Under the pieces are notes generated by a model. The model was not told the DNA's origin, made no database searches, and worked only from the letters and a program-made list of their open reading frames with translations. Shown here piece after piece: positions 16,921 through 25,377 of a stretch of DNA of 64,000 nt. This DNA comes from Phyllobacterium sophorae (GTDB lineage Bacteria > Pseudomonadota > Alphaproteobacteria > Rhizobiales > Rhizobiaceae), in the NCBI RefSeq assembly GCF_003010965.1, contig NZ_PGGM01000003.1, positions 248,001 to 312,000 on the forward strand, given 5' to 3'. Each line of letters starts with the position of its first letter. The first letter of the stretch is position 1. A program made the position numbers and the translations under genes.

Positions 16921-17135
16921 GGCTAATTTCTCCCCATCACCTTAAACGGACCTTGGGCGTTTAGGCCGCCGTAATCCCGTTCGATATAGCATGGCGACCG
17001 ATGCATCGGATTCCCCCTGTTTCCACTGCGAGTCGTGTGGATACAGTGATTTTGGCTTGGTTAAAAGGTGAATCAGAATAGTATATCAGCAGTTCTCGGA
17101 AACTGATTCGAGACGAAACCGCCAGGGAGGAGTTG

Positions 17136-17207
17136 ATGGCAAAGCTTAGGGAAGAGATTCGCGATGAAATTGACTGCTCAGCATGCTGTAGAGTTTACAT
17201 TTCCTGA
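17136..17207 (+). CDS. short leader ORF overlapping the next gene
   Basis: A 23-codon frame (MAKLREEIRDEIDCSACCRV...) starts at ATG 17136 five bases or so after a very strong AGGGAGGAG. It ends at 17207, inside the following gene, which starts at 17164 in another frame. The strong ribosome site belongs to this frame rather than to the larger gene, which suggests translational coupling or a regulatory leader peptide. Confidence 0.4.
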   Translation: MAKLREEIRDEIDCSACCRVYIS

Positions 17208-18285
17208 AGAGTACACGAGCCACGCAACGTATCGCGAGGCACCCTATCACCTGGTTGAAGATTTTAAGGTTCACGTCAAAGAGACCAATACGCCTGAAAC
17301 GTTTCCTGGATTGTTTTGGGGTCGTCTGAACACCAGCGAACCTTTCGAAATACTCCACCAGTTTGCTGTGGATCGGAAGCGGCGGCCAGCGGGAGACTAC
17401 ACCCCCTGCCCCATGTGCAAACACAAAGAGAAATTTCTCGAAGGAATGCTTGTTTTCGTTTTTGCGCGACAGTGCATTGCGATCATCGGCCACGACTGCG
17501 CCTCTGCAGAAACCAGACATGTGGCGCTATCCAAGAAGAAGATGGACGATGCGCGCCGGCATCAGGAAAACTTCCTGATGTCCAAACTGCATCTCGTGCC
17601 GGTGACGTTGCGTTTATTGGAAGGTCTGAAGCCGATCGCGACGGAGATCGATGGCATTTACAACATGTTCAAGCGTGGGGCACCGCGTATCCAAAAGGCG
17701 CTCCGTCAAGCCCAGAAAGGTGGAGGAAGACTTGTTCTGACCGAACTCGTAGACAACCAAGCTGCTTCGTACGACGACAGAGCTCCTAGGAAGGTTGCCC
17801 GGGAATACCACTTCGGCAACCTGAGAGGTGAAACGCTTGTCCGGACGAACGTGAGATTTCTGACGGATCTGAATATCGTCGAGCAGTTGCTCCTGCCGTT
17901 TGCAGATTGCGAGAACGAAGAACAGGCGCTTGAGATGACGGTTTATATCATGGAGCGCGGCGAAGGCCTGAAGGCGGTTGAATGCATCGGCTCGGCTGGC
18001 AAGAAGCTGGCCAAGCTGCGTTGGGAGATGGCACGTTGCTGCTCGTTCTTTGCCGACAACAACATCGAAGATATACGGGAGTGGGCGCGACACGGCCTCC
18101 AGCCGCTAGCTTTCGACGTCACCCGGCAAAGCAGGGGAGATGGCATCGCCGTTATCTTCTCCCGCTCATCCGGCAACGATGAGCAGCGGGAATACGCCAG
18201 GCTGTTTCTGCCCAACAGAGTTGCGGAATGGGCTGAGAAGAACGGCGATCTGCCTGATCTTGAAATGCTGGTCGCGGCAGGCTAG
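17164..18285 (+). CDS. hypothetical protein with putative zinc site
   Basis: 373 aa, family unknown. Cys82-x2-Cys85 (CPMC) and His110-x-Cys112 (GHDC) form a plausible zinc site of CCHC type. Surrounding sequence contains a basic patch (VDRKRRPAGD) and a hydrophobic strand (GMLVFVFARQCIAIIG). The remainder is mixed helical with no membrane segment. It may be translated by coupling to the short leader ORF that overlaps its start. It is divergent from the nuclease-vWA gene, with 243 bases between the two starts, and is the last intact gene before a zone of broken genes. A functional link to the nuclease-vWA protein is possible but unproven. Confidence 0.65.
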   Translation: MKLTAQHAVEFTFPEEYTSHATYREAPYHLVEDFKVHVKETNTPETFPGLFWGRLNTSEPFEILHQFAVDRKRRPAGDYTPCPMCKHKEKFLEGMLVFVFARQCIAIIGHDCASAETRHVALSKKKMDDARRHQENFLMSKLHLVPVTLRLLEGLKPIATEIDGIYNMFKRGAPRIQKALRQAQKGGGRLVLTELVDNQAASYDDRAPRKVAREYHFGNLRGETLVRTNVRFLTDLNIVEQLLLPFADCENEEQALEMTVYIMERGEGLKAVECIGSAGKKLAKLRWEMARCCSFFADNNIEDIREWARHGLQPLAFDVTRQSRGDGIAVIFSRSSGNDEQREYARLFLPNRVAEWAEKNGDLPDLEMLVAAG

Positions 18286-18343
18286 GGCCTGCCAGTCCGG
18301 AATCTCTGACTTTTCGTCTTCGTTCGTTTCACCAATTCGATAA

Positions 18344-18590
18344 TCATGTCGAAGTGTGGTTTGTTGCTATGAGAGGACGGAATGGAATCAGAACGGCCTT
18401 GCGTGTCAACGCAGTGTGCCAGGCGAGTAGTAGTGGCACGCCAACGAGTTCGGCAACGATAGCCGCATTCAGCGCGCGCCCCGGCAAGCCGAATTGCAAC
18501 GCCGCTGCGCCGCGTGCCAGACCACTCAAAAACAGGATGCCGAGAAGGCCGCGAAACCAGCCTGCATTCACCCGAAGATCCTCGCTTGTG
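18344..18590 (-). pseudogene. DUF4345-like membrane protein remnant
   Basis: The minus strand encodes a two-helix fragment (LRVNAGWFRGLLGILFLSGL, ALNAAIVAELVGVPLLLAW) with the look of the C-terminal half of DUF4345 membrane proteins. Upstream of about 18590 the similarity ends and the DNA instead reads as a LysR fragment on the other strand. The N-terminal half is missing, so the gene is broken by a rearrangement. Confidence 0.5.
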
Positions 18591-18818
18591 CGCCAGCTCG
18601 TTCTGGCCGGGATCGGGCTAGGCCGTCTCGCGGCCTTCCATGTCGCCGAGGACATCGCGGCCGGAAGGCTGGTGCAGGTCCTTACAGATCACGAGGCGGA
18701 TGATCCGGAGGAAGTCCATGCGGTCTTTGTCGACAAGCGGCATATGGCGGGCCGGCTGCGGGCCTTCATCGACTTTCTCGTCGAGAAGGTCACACCCGCA
18801 CTTTGCAGGCGCTATTAG
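18585..18818 (+). pseudogene. LysR regulator C-terminal remnant
   Basis: Plus-strand reading gives RQLVLAGIGLGRLAAFHV, then DIAAGRLVQVL and a tail with VFVDKRHMAGRLRAFIDFLVEKV. This is the usual C-terminal end of a LysR-family effector domain. The DNA-binding domain and most of the effector domain are absent. The remnant abuts the DUF4345 fragment head to head, marking a deletion or insertion junction at about 18585-18590. Confidence 0.7.
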
Positions 18819-18861
18819 ATTTGCCACAGACATGGCCGATACACACTCGTATCCTTATAGC

Positions 18862-18904
18862 GTTAAGTGACAAAATATCGGACTATCTGTACGCTGTAAA
18901 GATT
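18862..18904. promoter_or_regulatory. upstream element shared by the TetR and SDR genes
   Basis: GTTAAGT at 18862-18868 and CTGTAAAGATT at 18894-18904 precede the TetR gene. The same two words occur upstream of the SDR gene at 21531-21537 and 21563-21573. A common operator for the TetR protein is the simplest explanation. Confidence 0.4.
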
Positions 18905-18939
18905 CGTACTTATAATCTGAAGAGTTGATGGAATTCTGA

Positions 18940-19548
18940 ATGCACTACATCCGTTACCACCATGGAGATTTACCGGCTGCCTTAATCCGAGCGACCGATG
19001 AAATACTCGCCGAACGTGGTTTGGAAAAATTCACGTTGCGCGAAGCTGCCAGGCGTGCCGGCGTTTCACCTGCAGCGCCAGCTCATCATTTCGGCAGCTC
19101 AGCCGGGCTGCTGACAGAGGTTGCGATTCTGGGATTTGATGAATTGACCCGGCACATCAGCATCGATCCCTCGGCAGGCGGACCGACTGATCGGTTGAAG
19201 ATGCAGGGGGCAGGATATGTTCGCTTCGCATTGGCATTTCCCGGCCGCTTCCACCTGATGTTCCGCCACGACCTGCTCCTCCCGGACGACAAGCGATTGG
19301 AACTCGCTGGTGAGCGGGCATGGAGCGCGCTAGCTGAGACTGTAAGAGCACTGCGCTCAGTGCCGGATGATCACCCGTTTGACGCGGAGTTACGTGCCAC
19401 GCTTCTGGCAGCTTGGTCGACGGTTCACGGCTTTGCACATCTCGCGCTCGACGGGAAATTTTCCCGCCTCTATCCCGATACTTCAAGCGATCATCTGCTG
19501 TCGCAGCTTCTGCCCGAGGTCCTCGGTGCCATCTGGCCACAACGTTAG
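18940..19548 (+). CDS. TetR/AcrR family transcriptional regulator
   Basis: 202 aa. The N-terminal helix-turn-helix is clear: ILAERGLEKFTLREAARRAGVSPAAPAHHFGSSAGLL (about residues 23-60 in full). The C-terminal part (about 90-190) is a ligand-binding helical domain with HLMFRHDLL and a WSTVHGFAHLALDG block typical of the TetR_C_33 (WHG) group. Upstream DNA contains GTTAAGT and CTGTAAAGATT, which also occur upstream of the SDR gene at 21481, so it probably represses itself and the SDR/methyltransferase operon. The inducer is unknown. Confidence 0.9.
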   Translation: MHYIRYHHGDLPAALIRATDEILAERGLEKFTLREAARRAGVSPAAPAHHFGSSAGLLTEVAILGFDELTRHISIDPSAGGPTDRLKMQGAGYVRFALAFPGRFHLMFRHDLLLPDDKRLELAGERAWSALAETVRALRSVPDDHPFDAELRATLLAAWSTVHGFAHLALDGKFSRLYPDTSSDHLLSQLLPEVLGAIWPQR

Positions 19549-19898
19549 AACGCTGGACATCGAAGCTCAAGATCGATCTCACATAACCAATTAGGCATCC
19601 TTCTTCAGCCGTTCTTCAGCGCCTGGGTCCGAGTATGCTCCGCTCAGGCTGTTTTAAATGTTGCAGACGTTGTGATCCGCTGCAGATCGCCAGCGCGTTC
19701 TAAGCGACTTTGCTTGTGGCGTCCGGTCTATTATTTAATTGATGACATCAACATTGTCATACGGTCAGTCGCCTCGATTGCTGGTGCTATCAACTCTGTT
19801 AGTGAGCCGCCCTGCAGGTTGGTTTCATCATCCTGCTGTAGAATTCGGCCGCATTCATCACAGTCTGCATCTGCGCTTCGCGGATTGGATTTTGTCGG
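19549..19898. other. non-coding stretch between convergent genes
   Basis: 350 bases between the TetR gene and the end of the methyltransferase gene. I see no gene, no strong terminator and no repeat here. Confidence 0.4.
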
Positions 19899-20546
19899 TC
19901 ACAACCAAACAGCGTTGAGCGCCTGCTCTAACTGATTTGACGCGATCGATTGGGGCCGCGCCGTAGCAAGCCGGGAGGGAGATCGCCGTGAAATCCGATA
20001 GACGGCGGCGGGCGGCAAATTCAAGAATGTGCGCCCAGTTCGTGTCGCCTTCAGGCCGAGCCGATCAAGTAACGGGCGTGGCACCGGACACCGCGGCCCG
20101 TATGTGAATTGGTAGAAGGCTGCATCGGCCCGCATGTGCTGAAAGGCCCCGGCCAAAATCGCCAGTATTTTCCGTGGTGGCATGGAGAGGAGCGGTAGTC
20201 CGCTAACAACAGCTCCCACTGGTAAACCGTCAAAAAGCGCTACCCGGCCGAGCCGTGCAGCATCCATCTGGAGAATCCGAGCAGATGGAAATCTGTCGTT
20301 CAACAGCTTGGCAAAGCCACTGCCGTACTCGACAAGCGTAAGGTTCTTCTCTTCGACACCCCGAGCCAGAAGCGCTCTCGTAAAAACCCCGGTCCCCGGC
20401 CCGAGTTCCAGGACTGGACCTGTCCGTGGCGAAATCTCCATGGTGATGAGATTTGCAAGCATACGGCTTGATGGTGCGACTGCGGCCACCTGTAGTGGAT
20501 TTGAGGCCCACGCTCTGAGAAAGGAAAGGCTGTCAACGGCGCTCAT
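19899..20546 (-). CDS. PmtA-like SAM-dependent methyltransferase
   Basis: 215 aa from ATG 20546, which overlaps the SDR stop codon as ATGA. The N-terminus (SFLRAWASNPLQVAAVAPSS) is characteristic of the rhizobial phospholipid N-methyltransferase group, and the SAM-binding motif I is VLELGPGTG at residues 45-53. PmtA methylates phosphatidylethanolamine towards phosphatidylcholine at the cytoplasmic membrane face. This is a divergent homologue with an unusually serine/arginine-rich tail, and it sits behind an SDR gene rather than in a lipid locus, so its lipid substrate is unsure. Confidence 0.78.
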   Translation of the reverse strand: MSAVDSLSFLRAWASNPLQVAAVAPSSRMLANLITMEISPRTGPVLELGPGTGVFTRALLARGVEEKNLTLVEYGSGFAKLLNDRFPSARILQMDAARLGRVALFDGLPVGAVVSGLPLLSMPPRKILAILAGAFQHMRADAAFYQFTYGPRCPVPRPLLDRLGLKATRTGRTFLNLPPAAVYRISRRSPSRLATARPQSIASNQLEQALNAVWL

Positions 20547-21481
20547 CCGACTTGCTCCGACAACGTGCCTAAGTCTGGGCGCACGTTTGTCAGTTCCTCG
20601 GAAAGTCGCCAAAGCCGACCAGCGTCCGCTATGTCCTGTGCGGCCCCAATTGGTTGAACGAGTGTCGGATAGCCCTTCATCTCGTTCCGCCCGTCAGGTC
20701 CGATGAATTGGCCGCTTTCGACACCCGGTTCCGTTGCAGCATAGAGTTGGTTTAGTACCCCCATTTCTGCGCTCTGAGCGATGAACCGGTTGCCTATGCG
20801 CATGAAAACGTTGAGAAACCCGGTCGGCCCACTCAGCTGCAGGTTAGTGGCGGCGTAGCCGGGATGCGCAAGGAGGCTGCGAACTGGATTTCCGACCGCG
20901 CGAAGACGCCTGTCAAGTTCGAGCCCAAATAGGGTGTTAGCGAACTTTGATTGAGCATAGAAAGAAATCCGTCCGTACTTCTTTGCCCCGTCCAAGTCTT
21001 CGTAGTGAATTCTTCCACGCTTGTGCAAATCTGAACTCAACGTAACCACGCGGGGATCGTTGCCCTTCTGCAGCCGCTCGATCAGCAGTGCCGTGAGGGC
21101 GAAATGAGCGAGGTGATTGACGCCAAACTGCATTTCGAACCCCTGCCGCGTCAACGACCTCGGCGGCATCATCACACCAGCATTGTTGACCAGAACATCG
21201 ACAGGCGTCCCATCATCGATAATCTGTTGTGCAAAGCTCTTCACTGCTGCTAGATCGGCGAGGTCCAGAAGGCGCAGTTCGACTTTCGCGTCTGGAACAA
21301 GCGAGCGAATCCGCTGGATCGCCTGGATTCCCTTGGTCTGGTTTCGAGCCGTCATCAGAACGTGAGCGCCGCGGCGGGCCACCTCCAAGCTGGTCAGGTA
21401 GCCAAGCCCACTATTCGCACCGGTCACCAAGAACGTCCGGCCAGTCTGATCCGCGATATCTCTTGTGGTCCAGAATGCCAT
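20543..21481 (-). CDS. short-chain dehydrogenase/reductase
   Basis: 312 aa NAD(P)-dependent oxidoreductase of the retinol-dehydrogenase-like SDR group. The cofactor motif TGANSGLG is at residues 20-27, NNAG at 99-102, and the catalytic Tyr175-x3-Lys179 (YAQSK) is intact, with the preceding Ser pair at 149-150. It is the first gene of a two-gene operon with the methyltransferase. The promoter region (21482-21580) contains the 13-base palindrome TTAACAGTGTTAA and motifs shared with the TetR promoter, so TetR control is likely. The substrate is unknown. Confidence 0.92.
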   Translation of the reverse strand: MAFWTTRDIADQTGRTFLVTGANSGLGYLTSLEVARRGAHVLMTARNQTKGIQAIQRIRSLVPDAKVELRLLDLADLAAVKSFAQQIIDDGTPVDVLVNNAGVMMPPRSLTRQGFEMQFGVNHLAHFALTALLIERLQKGNDPRVVTLSSDLHKRGRIHYEDLDGAKKYGRISFYAQSKFANTLFGLELDRRLRAVGNPVRSLLAHPGYAATNLQLSGPTGFLNVFMRIGNRFIAQSAEMGVLNQLYAATEPGVESGQFIGPDGRNEMKGYPTLVQPIGAAQDIADAGRLWRLSEELTNVRPDLGTLSEQVG

Positions 21482-21522
21482 TCCAAACTCCTTCCATGCG
21501 AGAGGCGTTACTCTATCCGAAT

Positions 21523-21573
21523 TTAACAGTGTTAAGTTGGTTCATGCCATATAAATTGAACACTGTAAAGATT
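21523..21573. promoter_or_regulatory. SDR promoter region with palindrome and TetR-shared motifs
   Basis: TTAACAGTGTTAA (from 21523) is a perfect 13-base palindrome. It overlaps GTTAAGT at 21531-21537 and is followed by CTGTAAAGATT at 21563-21573, the two words also present upstream of the TetR gene. GAACACTGT near 21558 partly repeats the palindrome core. Confidence 0.45.
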
Positions 21574-21666
21574 GACGATCATAGGGGTGACTGCGCAGAT
21601 CACTTGTCACCATCACAATGGGAACCAGCTTAATTCCCGCCTGAAATCACCCGAGGAGGAGATGCC

Positions 21667-22140
21667 ATGAGTTCAAGACCAGCGATCGAATCACAACCTC
21701 TTGCCGACGTTTTCATTTAGCGAGCCGTCGATTGCGTTCACTGCCGCCTATAAAGAATACTTCGTGCCGATCATGACGAGCCCCGAAAGCATCCTGTGTC
21801 GAATAATCACCGAAAACGTGGACCCGATTGCTAGCCTTGTGAACGTCGTACAAATACGCCGTGGACCTGCTCCTCGTTTCCAGCGAAACGATATTTCCAG
21901 AATTTCGGCGATTGGTTTCTCGCCAAGCCTGCGCGGTCAAGGCTTGGGCCGCCGCTATTGAAGGCGCAAGACAGCGTGGTGTCAGTCGAATACTGTTGGA
22001 GCTATTACCGTCAATGAGTCCGTCGTGGCGCTTTATCGGGCATCGCTCGAGCTCACCGGTTACAAATTTTACCGCCACCATCCTAAAACAGAGGGATACG
22101 TCCAGAACGACCGAAATGATCGCACGCGTCTCAGATACGA
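21667..22140 (+). pseudogene. broken GNAT acetyltransferase gene
   Basis: Fragments of one GNAT protein lie in successive frames. ATG 21667 with GAGGAG before it opens a short frame (MSSRPAIESQPLADVFI). A later frame reads GFSPSLRGQGLG, the acetyl-CoA motif A (to about 21952). Another gives AWAAAIEGARQRGVSRILLEL, and after a one-base shift ITVNESVVALYRASLELTGY follows, the usual motif B region. At least two frameshifts are therefore present. Each fragment is too short to work alone. Confidence 0.65.
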
Positions 22141-22314
22141 ATTTGCCTTGGCAGCTGCAACCAGCATCGTTTGCGGCTTTAGGTGAACCGGCCAAGATCT
22201 TCACATTTCGAGGTGATCCGGCGGACGCAGCATAAGCGCTTGCGCACCGGGCAACCGGCATATGGCGTGCCGCAAACGCTGCGTTGCACGGTCATGAAGA
22301 CCAGGGGACCTGAG

Positions 22315-23331
22315 CTACAGTCTGACAAGAAGCTTACCGAAATTCTTTCCTTGAAGCATACCGATAAAGGCCTCTGGAGCTTGCTCCAGACCATCGACGA
22401 TATCTTCCTTGTATTTGATGACCCCTTGGGTGAGCCAATCGGCCATCTCGTTATAGAATACGGGCCTTTGATCAGCAAAATCGCGTTGGATAAAGCCACG
22501 CACAGTCAGGCTTTTGGAAAGCACGCTCGCCATGACAAGAGGCAAACGGTCCGGTCCGTCGAATGGGCCGCTATCGTTATATTGGGAAATCAGGCCACAC
22601 ACAGGTATCCGCGCGAATTTGTTCAGAAGCGGAAAGACGCCATCCCACACCTTGCCCCCGACGTTCTCGAAATAAACATCGACGCCATTCGGGCAGGCTT
22701 CCCGCAGTCGTGCATCAAAATCGGGCGACGTGTGATCGATCACGGAGTCAAAGCCGAAAGTGTTTTTTGCGAATTCGCACTTTCTTTGTCCCCCGGCAAT
22801 CCCGACCGCCCGAGCGCCCTTGATCCGGGCAATCTGACCGACAACGGAGCCGACCGGGCCACTGGCAGCGGCGACGACGACGGTTTCACCGGTTGCAGGC
22901 TGTCCGATATTGAGAAGGCCAGAGTATGCCGCGAACCCTGGCATGCCGAATACACCAAGTGCGGTGGTCACCGGTACAAGATCCGGGTCGAGTTTCCGCA
23001 GTCCTGCCCCGTGTTCGGCCGCGTATGTTTGCCAGCCTGAATGGGAAAGGACGATCTCCCCAATCCGGTAGTCGGGGTTCTTGGTCGCCACGACCTCTGC
23101 AACCGTTCCGCCCTCCATCACACCGCCGATTTCCACGGGCGTTGCGTAGGACTTGGCTGCACTCATGCGCCCGCGCATGTAAGGATCCAAAGAAAGGTAC
23201 CGGATTTTCAGCAGCACCTGACCTTCTTCAAGTGATGGAATCGCCGTCCGCTCAATCCGGAAATTGTCCAACGCGGGCAAGCTGACGGGCCTTGATGCCA
23301 GCACGATCCGACGATTACTGTCTTCGGTCAT
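22315..23331 (-). CDS. NADP-dependent oxidoreductase, zinc-free MDR (PTGR/YncB type)
   Basis: 338 aa from ATG 23331, with GAGAGGA nearby; an in-frame ATG 24 bases upstream has no ribosome site. It carries the N-terminal GroES-like fold (YLSLDPYMRGRMSAAKSY) and the Rossmann region (ETVVVAAASGPVGSVVGQIA) of medium-chain reductases that lack structural zinc. Relatives reduce alpha,beta-unsaturated aldehydes, ketones or curcumin-like compounds with NADPH in the cytoplasm. It is a single gene here. CTGTAAGAG just upstream slightly resembles the TetR-linked motif of the neighbouring operon. Confidence 0.92.
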   Translation of the reverse strand: MTEDSNRRIVLASRPVSLPALDNFRIERTAIPSLEEGQVLLKIRYLSLDPYMRGRMSAAKSYATPVEIGGVMEGGTVAEVVATKNPDYRIGEIVLSHSGWQTYAAEHGAGLRKLDPDLVPVTTALGVFGMPGFAAYSGLLNIGQPATGETVVVAAASGPVGSVVGQIARIKGARAVGIAGGQRKCEFAKNTFGFDSVIDHTSPDFDARLREACPNGVDVYFENVGGKVWDGVFPLLNKFARIPVCGLISQYNDSGPFDGPDRLPLVMASVLSKSLTVRGFIQRDFADQRPVFYNEMADWLTQGVIKYKEDIVDGLEQAPEAFIGMLQGKNFGKLLVRL

Positions 23332-23391
23332 CGTAGGTCCTCTCTTACAGTACACATCCGATGGGTCGCTGAAAATGAGCGGTTGGACAAG

Positions 23392-23593
23392 CTAGGCATA
23401 CACAGCGTCTTCGCCAATCACGATCGGCAGGCCAACGTTCCGAGCGCAGCAGTTGCACTTTCCCGTGCATAGGAACGCCGCGAACCGTGACGCCAACGCC
23501 GCCGGCAACAGCTGCCTGGATGCCCAATACGCTTCGCGTCGTGCAAGCCGCAAATCGATGACCGAAGAGCAGATTGTCTGCATGGAGCCCGAG
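23392..23593 (-). pseudogene. possible LysR effector-domain remnant
   Basis: Downstream of the choline-binding protein the minus strand reads GIQAAVAGGVGVTV with KVQLLRSE, then after a shift GLPIVIGEDAVYA. This resembles the late part of a LysR effector domain (AAVAAGLGVTVLPR... LPxxEIALY). It is short, frameshifted and without a start. The call is tentative. Confidence 0.3.
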
Positions 23594-24535
23594 TTAGATC
23601 CCGAGCGCGGCTCGAACCGCTTCCAACCCCGGTGCCCCCTCAACCGTCTTTACGTCTTTCAGCCAGATATCGAGTTGTCCCGGGTTCGCTTTGATCCATT
23701 CTTTGGCTGCTGCTCTGCCCTCTTCGCCTTCATCCAATATCTTGCCCATCAACGCGTTCTCGATGTTCAAATCGAAGACGAGATTCGAAAACAACTTGGC
23801 CGCATTTGGACATTCGCTCGCCCAACCCGTGCGGGCTAGCGTGTTGACTTCGGCACCACCGAAGTTGGCCCCGAAATAATCGTCGCCGCCTGACAAATAT
23901 GTCAGCTCAAATTTGGTGTTCATGGGGTGTGGTGCCCAAGCAAGAAACACAACCCACTTCTGCGTGCGTGCGGCGCGCTCTACTTGCGCAAGCATGGCCT
24001 GTTCGCCGGATTCCACCAGTTTCCATCCATTCAATCCAAACTTTTCATCTGATATTATCTTCTCAATATTCTGGTTCGCAGGGGCTCCCGGCTCAATGCC
24101 GTAAATGCGGTTTTCAAACTTGTCAGCGTTGGTCGCCAAGTCGACAAAGCTCTTTACGCCCTGCGCCGCTACGTAACTTGGCACCGCCAGAGTAAACTTT
24201 GCACCAGTCAAGTTGGTAACGATCAGTTCAGCTGATTTGGATTTGTCGAGATCGTCGCGGAACTTTTGCTGGGCTGGCATCCAGTTGCCAAGGAATACGT
24301 CCGTTTCCTTGTTCTTCAGCGCCTCATAGCCGATTGGCACTGACATCGTCTTCACGTCAGCCTTGTAGCCCAGACTTTCGAGGAGCACGCTGGCGACCGA
24401 ATTTGTCGAGGTGATGTCGGTCCAGCCCGGATCGGACAGCTTGACTGTTCTGCAGGCAGTGCTGTCGGCAAACGCATGCCGTCCGCCAAGGAGGGTGATT
24501 GCCAAAACGAAAGTTGTCGTTGCCAGCTTTTTCAT
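23594..24535 (-). CDS. choline/betaine ABC transporter substrate-binding protein (ChoX/ProX family)
   Basis: 313 aa from ATG 24535, with CAGGAGACC before it. A Sec signal peptide ends near AFA at residue 23. The mature chain (TVKLSDPGWTDITSTNSVASVLLESLGY) is the classic OpuAC/ChoX start, and aromatic residues such as GNWMP and FLAWAPHPMN contribute the quaternary-ammonium box. It should bind choline, acetylcholine or betaine in the periplasm. Unlike the usual choXWV operon, no permease or ATPase gene follows, so it is an orphan that must share a transporter encoded elsewhere. Confidence 0.88.
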   Translation of the reverse strand: MKKLATTTFVLAITLLGGRHAFADSTACRTVKLSDPGWTDITSTNSVASVLLESLGYKADVKTMSVPIGYEALKNKETDVFLGNWMPAQQKFRDDLDKSKSAELIVTNLTGAKFTLAVPSYVAAQGVKSFVDLATNADKFENRIYGIEPGAPANQNIEKIISDEKFGLNGWKLVESGEQAMLAQVERAARTQKWVVFLAWAPHPMNTKFELTYLSGGDDYFGANFGGAEVNTLARTGWASECPNAAKLFSNLVFDLNIENALMGKILDEGEEGRAAAKEWIKANPGQLDIWLKDVKTVEGAPGLEAVRAALGI

Positions 24536-24811
24536 CGAGGTCTCCTGAGGGTGTCGTGTCGTTCGCTCAGATACCGTAACGCCTGCATGGGGGGACAGCT
24601 TCAATGAACCAATTTGCCATCCAAAAGTGGAAAAGCGTTCTCAAAGGCACGGCATAATTTGCCCTTCAAACGATCATCCCCGCCTCAAAACGCTATCTGT
24701 CCTGCAGGAAAAATCAGGTCATCGTAACGGAGGTAGGGAATCTGCCGGAGCCCTTCTGGACGTCACCAGCTGCAGACACATCGTTCCAAGATTTATCCAT
24801 TACCCAGGGAT

Positions 24812-25353
24812 TGCTGGGCACATGCCCGTCGCAAGCTGGTGGAGATCACCCGCAACGGACCTGCGCCGATTGCCGAGGAAGGCGTAAAGTGGATCGGCGA
24901 ACTTTACCGGATCGAGGCCGAACTACGAGGACTTGATCCGGAAACCCGCCTGGCTGCGCGACAGGAGCGAGCAAAACCCATGATCGCCGACATGGGAACA
25001 TAGCTCGCCCATCACCGGCCCGCGTTGCCGCCAAATCCCCGCCCGGCGAAGCCCTGAACTACATCGCCAAATACTGGGACGGCCTGTGCCTCTTCCTGAC
25101 CGACGGCCGCATCGAGATCGACAACAGCAGCGTCGAAAGAACTATCCAGCCGATTGCGCTGAACCGCAAGAACGCACTCTTTGCAGGGCACGACGCCGAG
25201 GCCGAAAACTGGGCCACCATCGCCTCGCTCGTGGAGACCTGCAAACTCAACGCGGTCGATCCGCAGGCCTATTTGACCAGCACGCTCACCGCCATCGTCA
25301 ACGGCCATAAGCAGAGCCGGATCGATAAACTCCTACCGTGGAATCATCCGGTC
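24812..25353 (+). mobile_element. IS66-family transposase (TnpC) remnant
   Basis: The frame from 24812 reads CWAHARRKLVEITRNGPAPI and continues to a stop near 25004. In another frame LNYIAKYWDGLCLFLTDGRI, EIDNSSVERTIQPIALNRKN, a LFAGHDAEAENWATIASLVE stretch and DKLLPWN follow. This is the C-terminal half of an IS66 TnpC with its DDE-end and terminal LLPWN motif, broken by a frameshift or stop. TnpA, TnpB, the N-terminal half and terminal repeats are missing, so it is a dead fragment. Confidence 0.85.
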
Positions 25354-25377
25354 TTATGTCGCAAGTGCCCAAACCGG

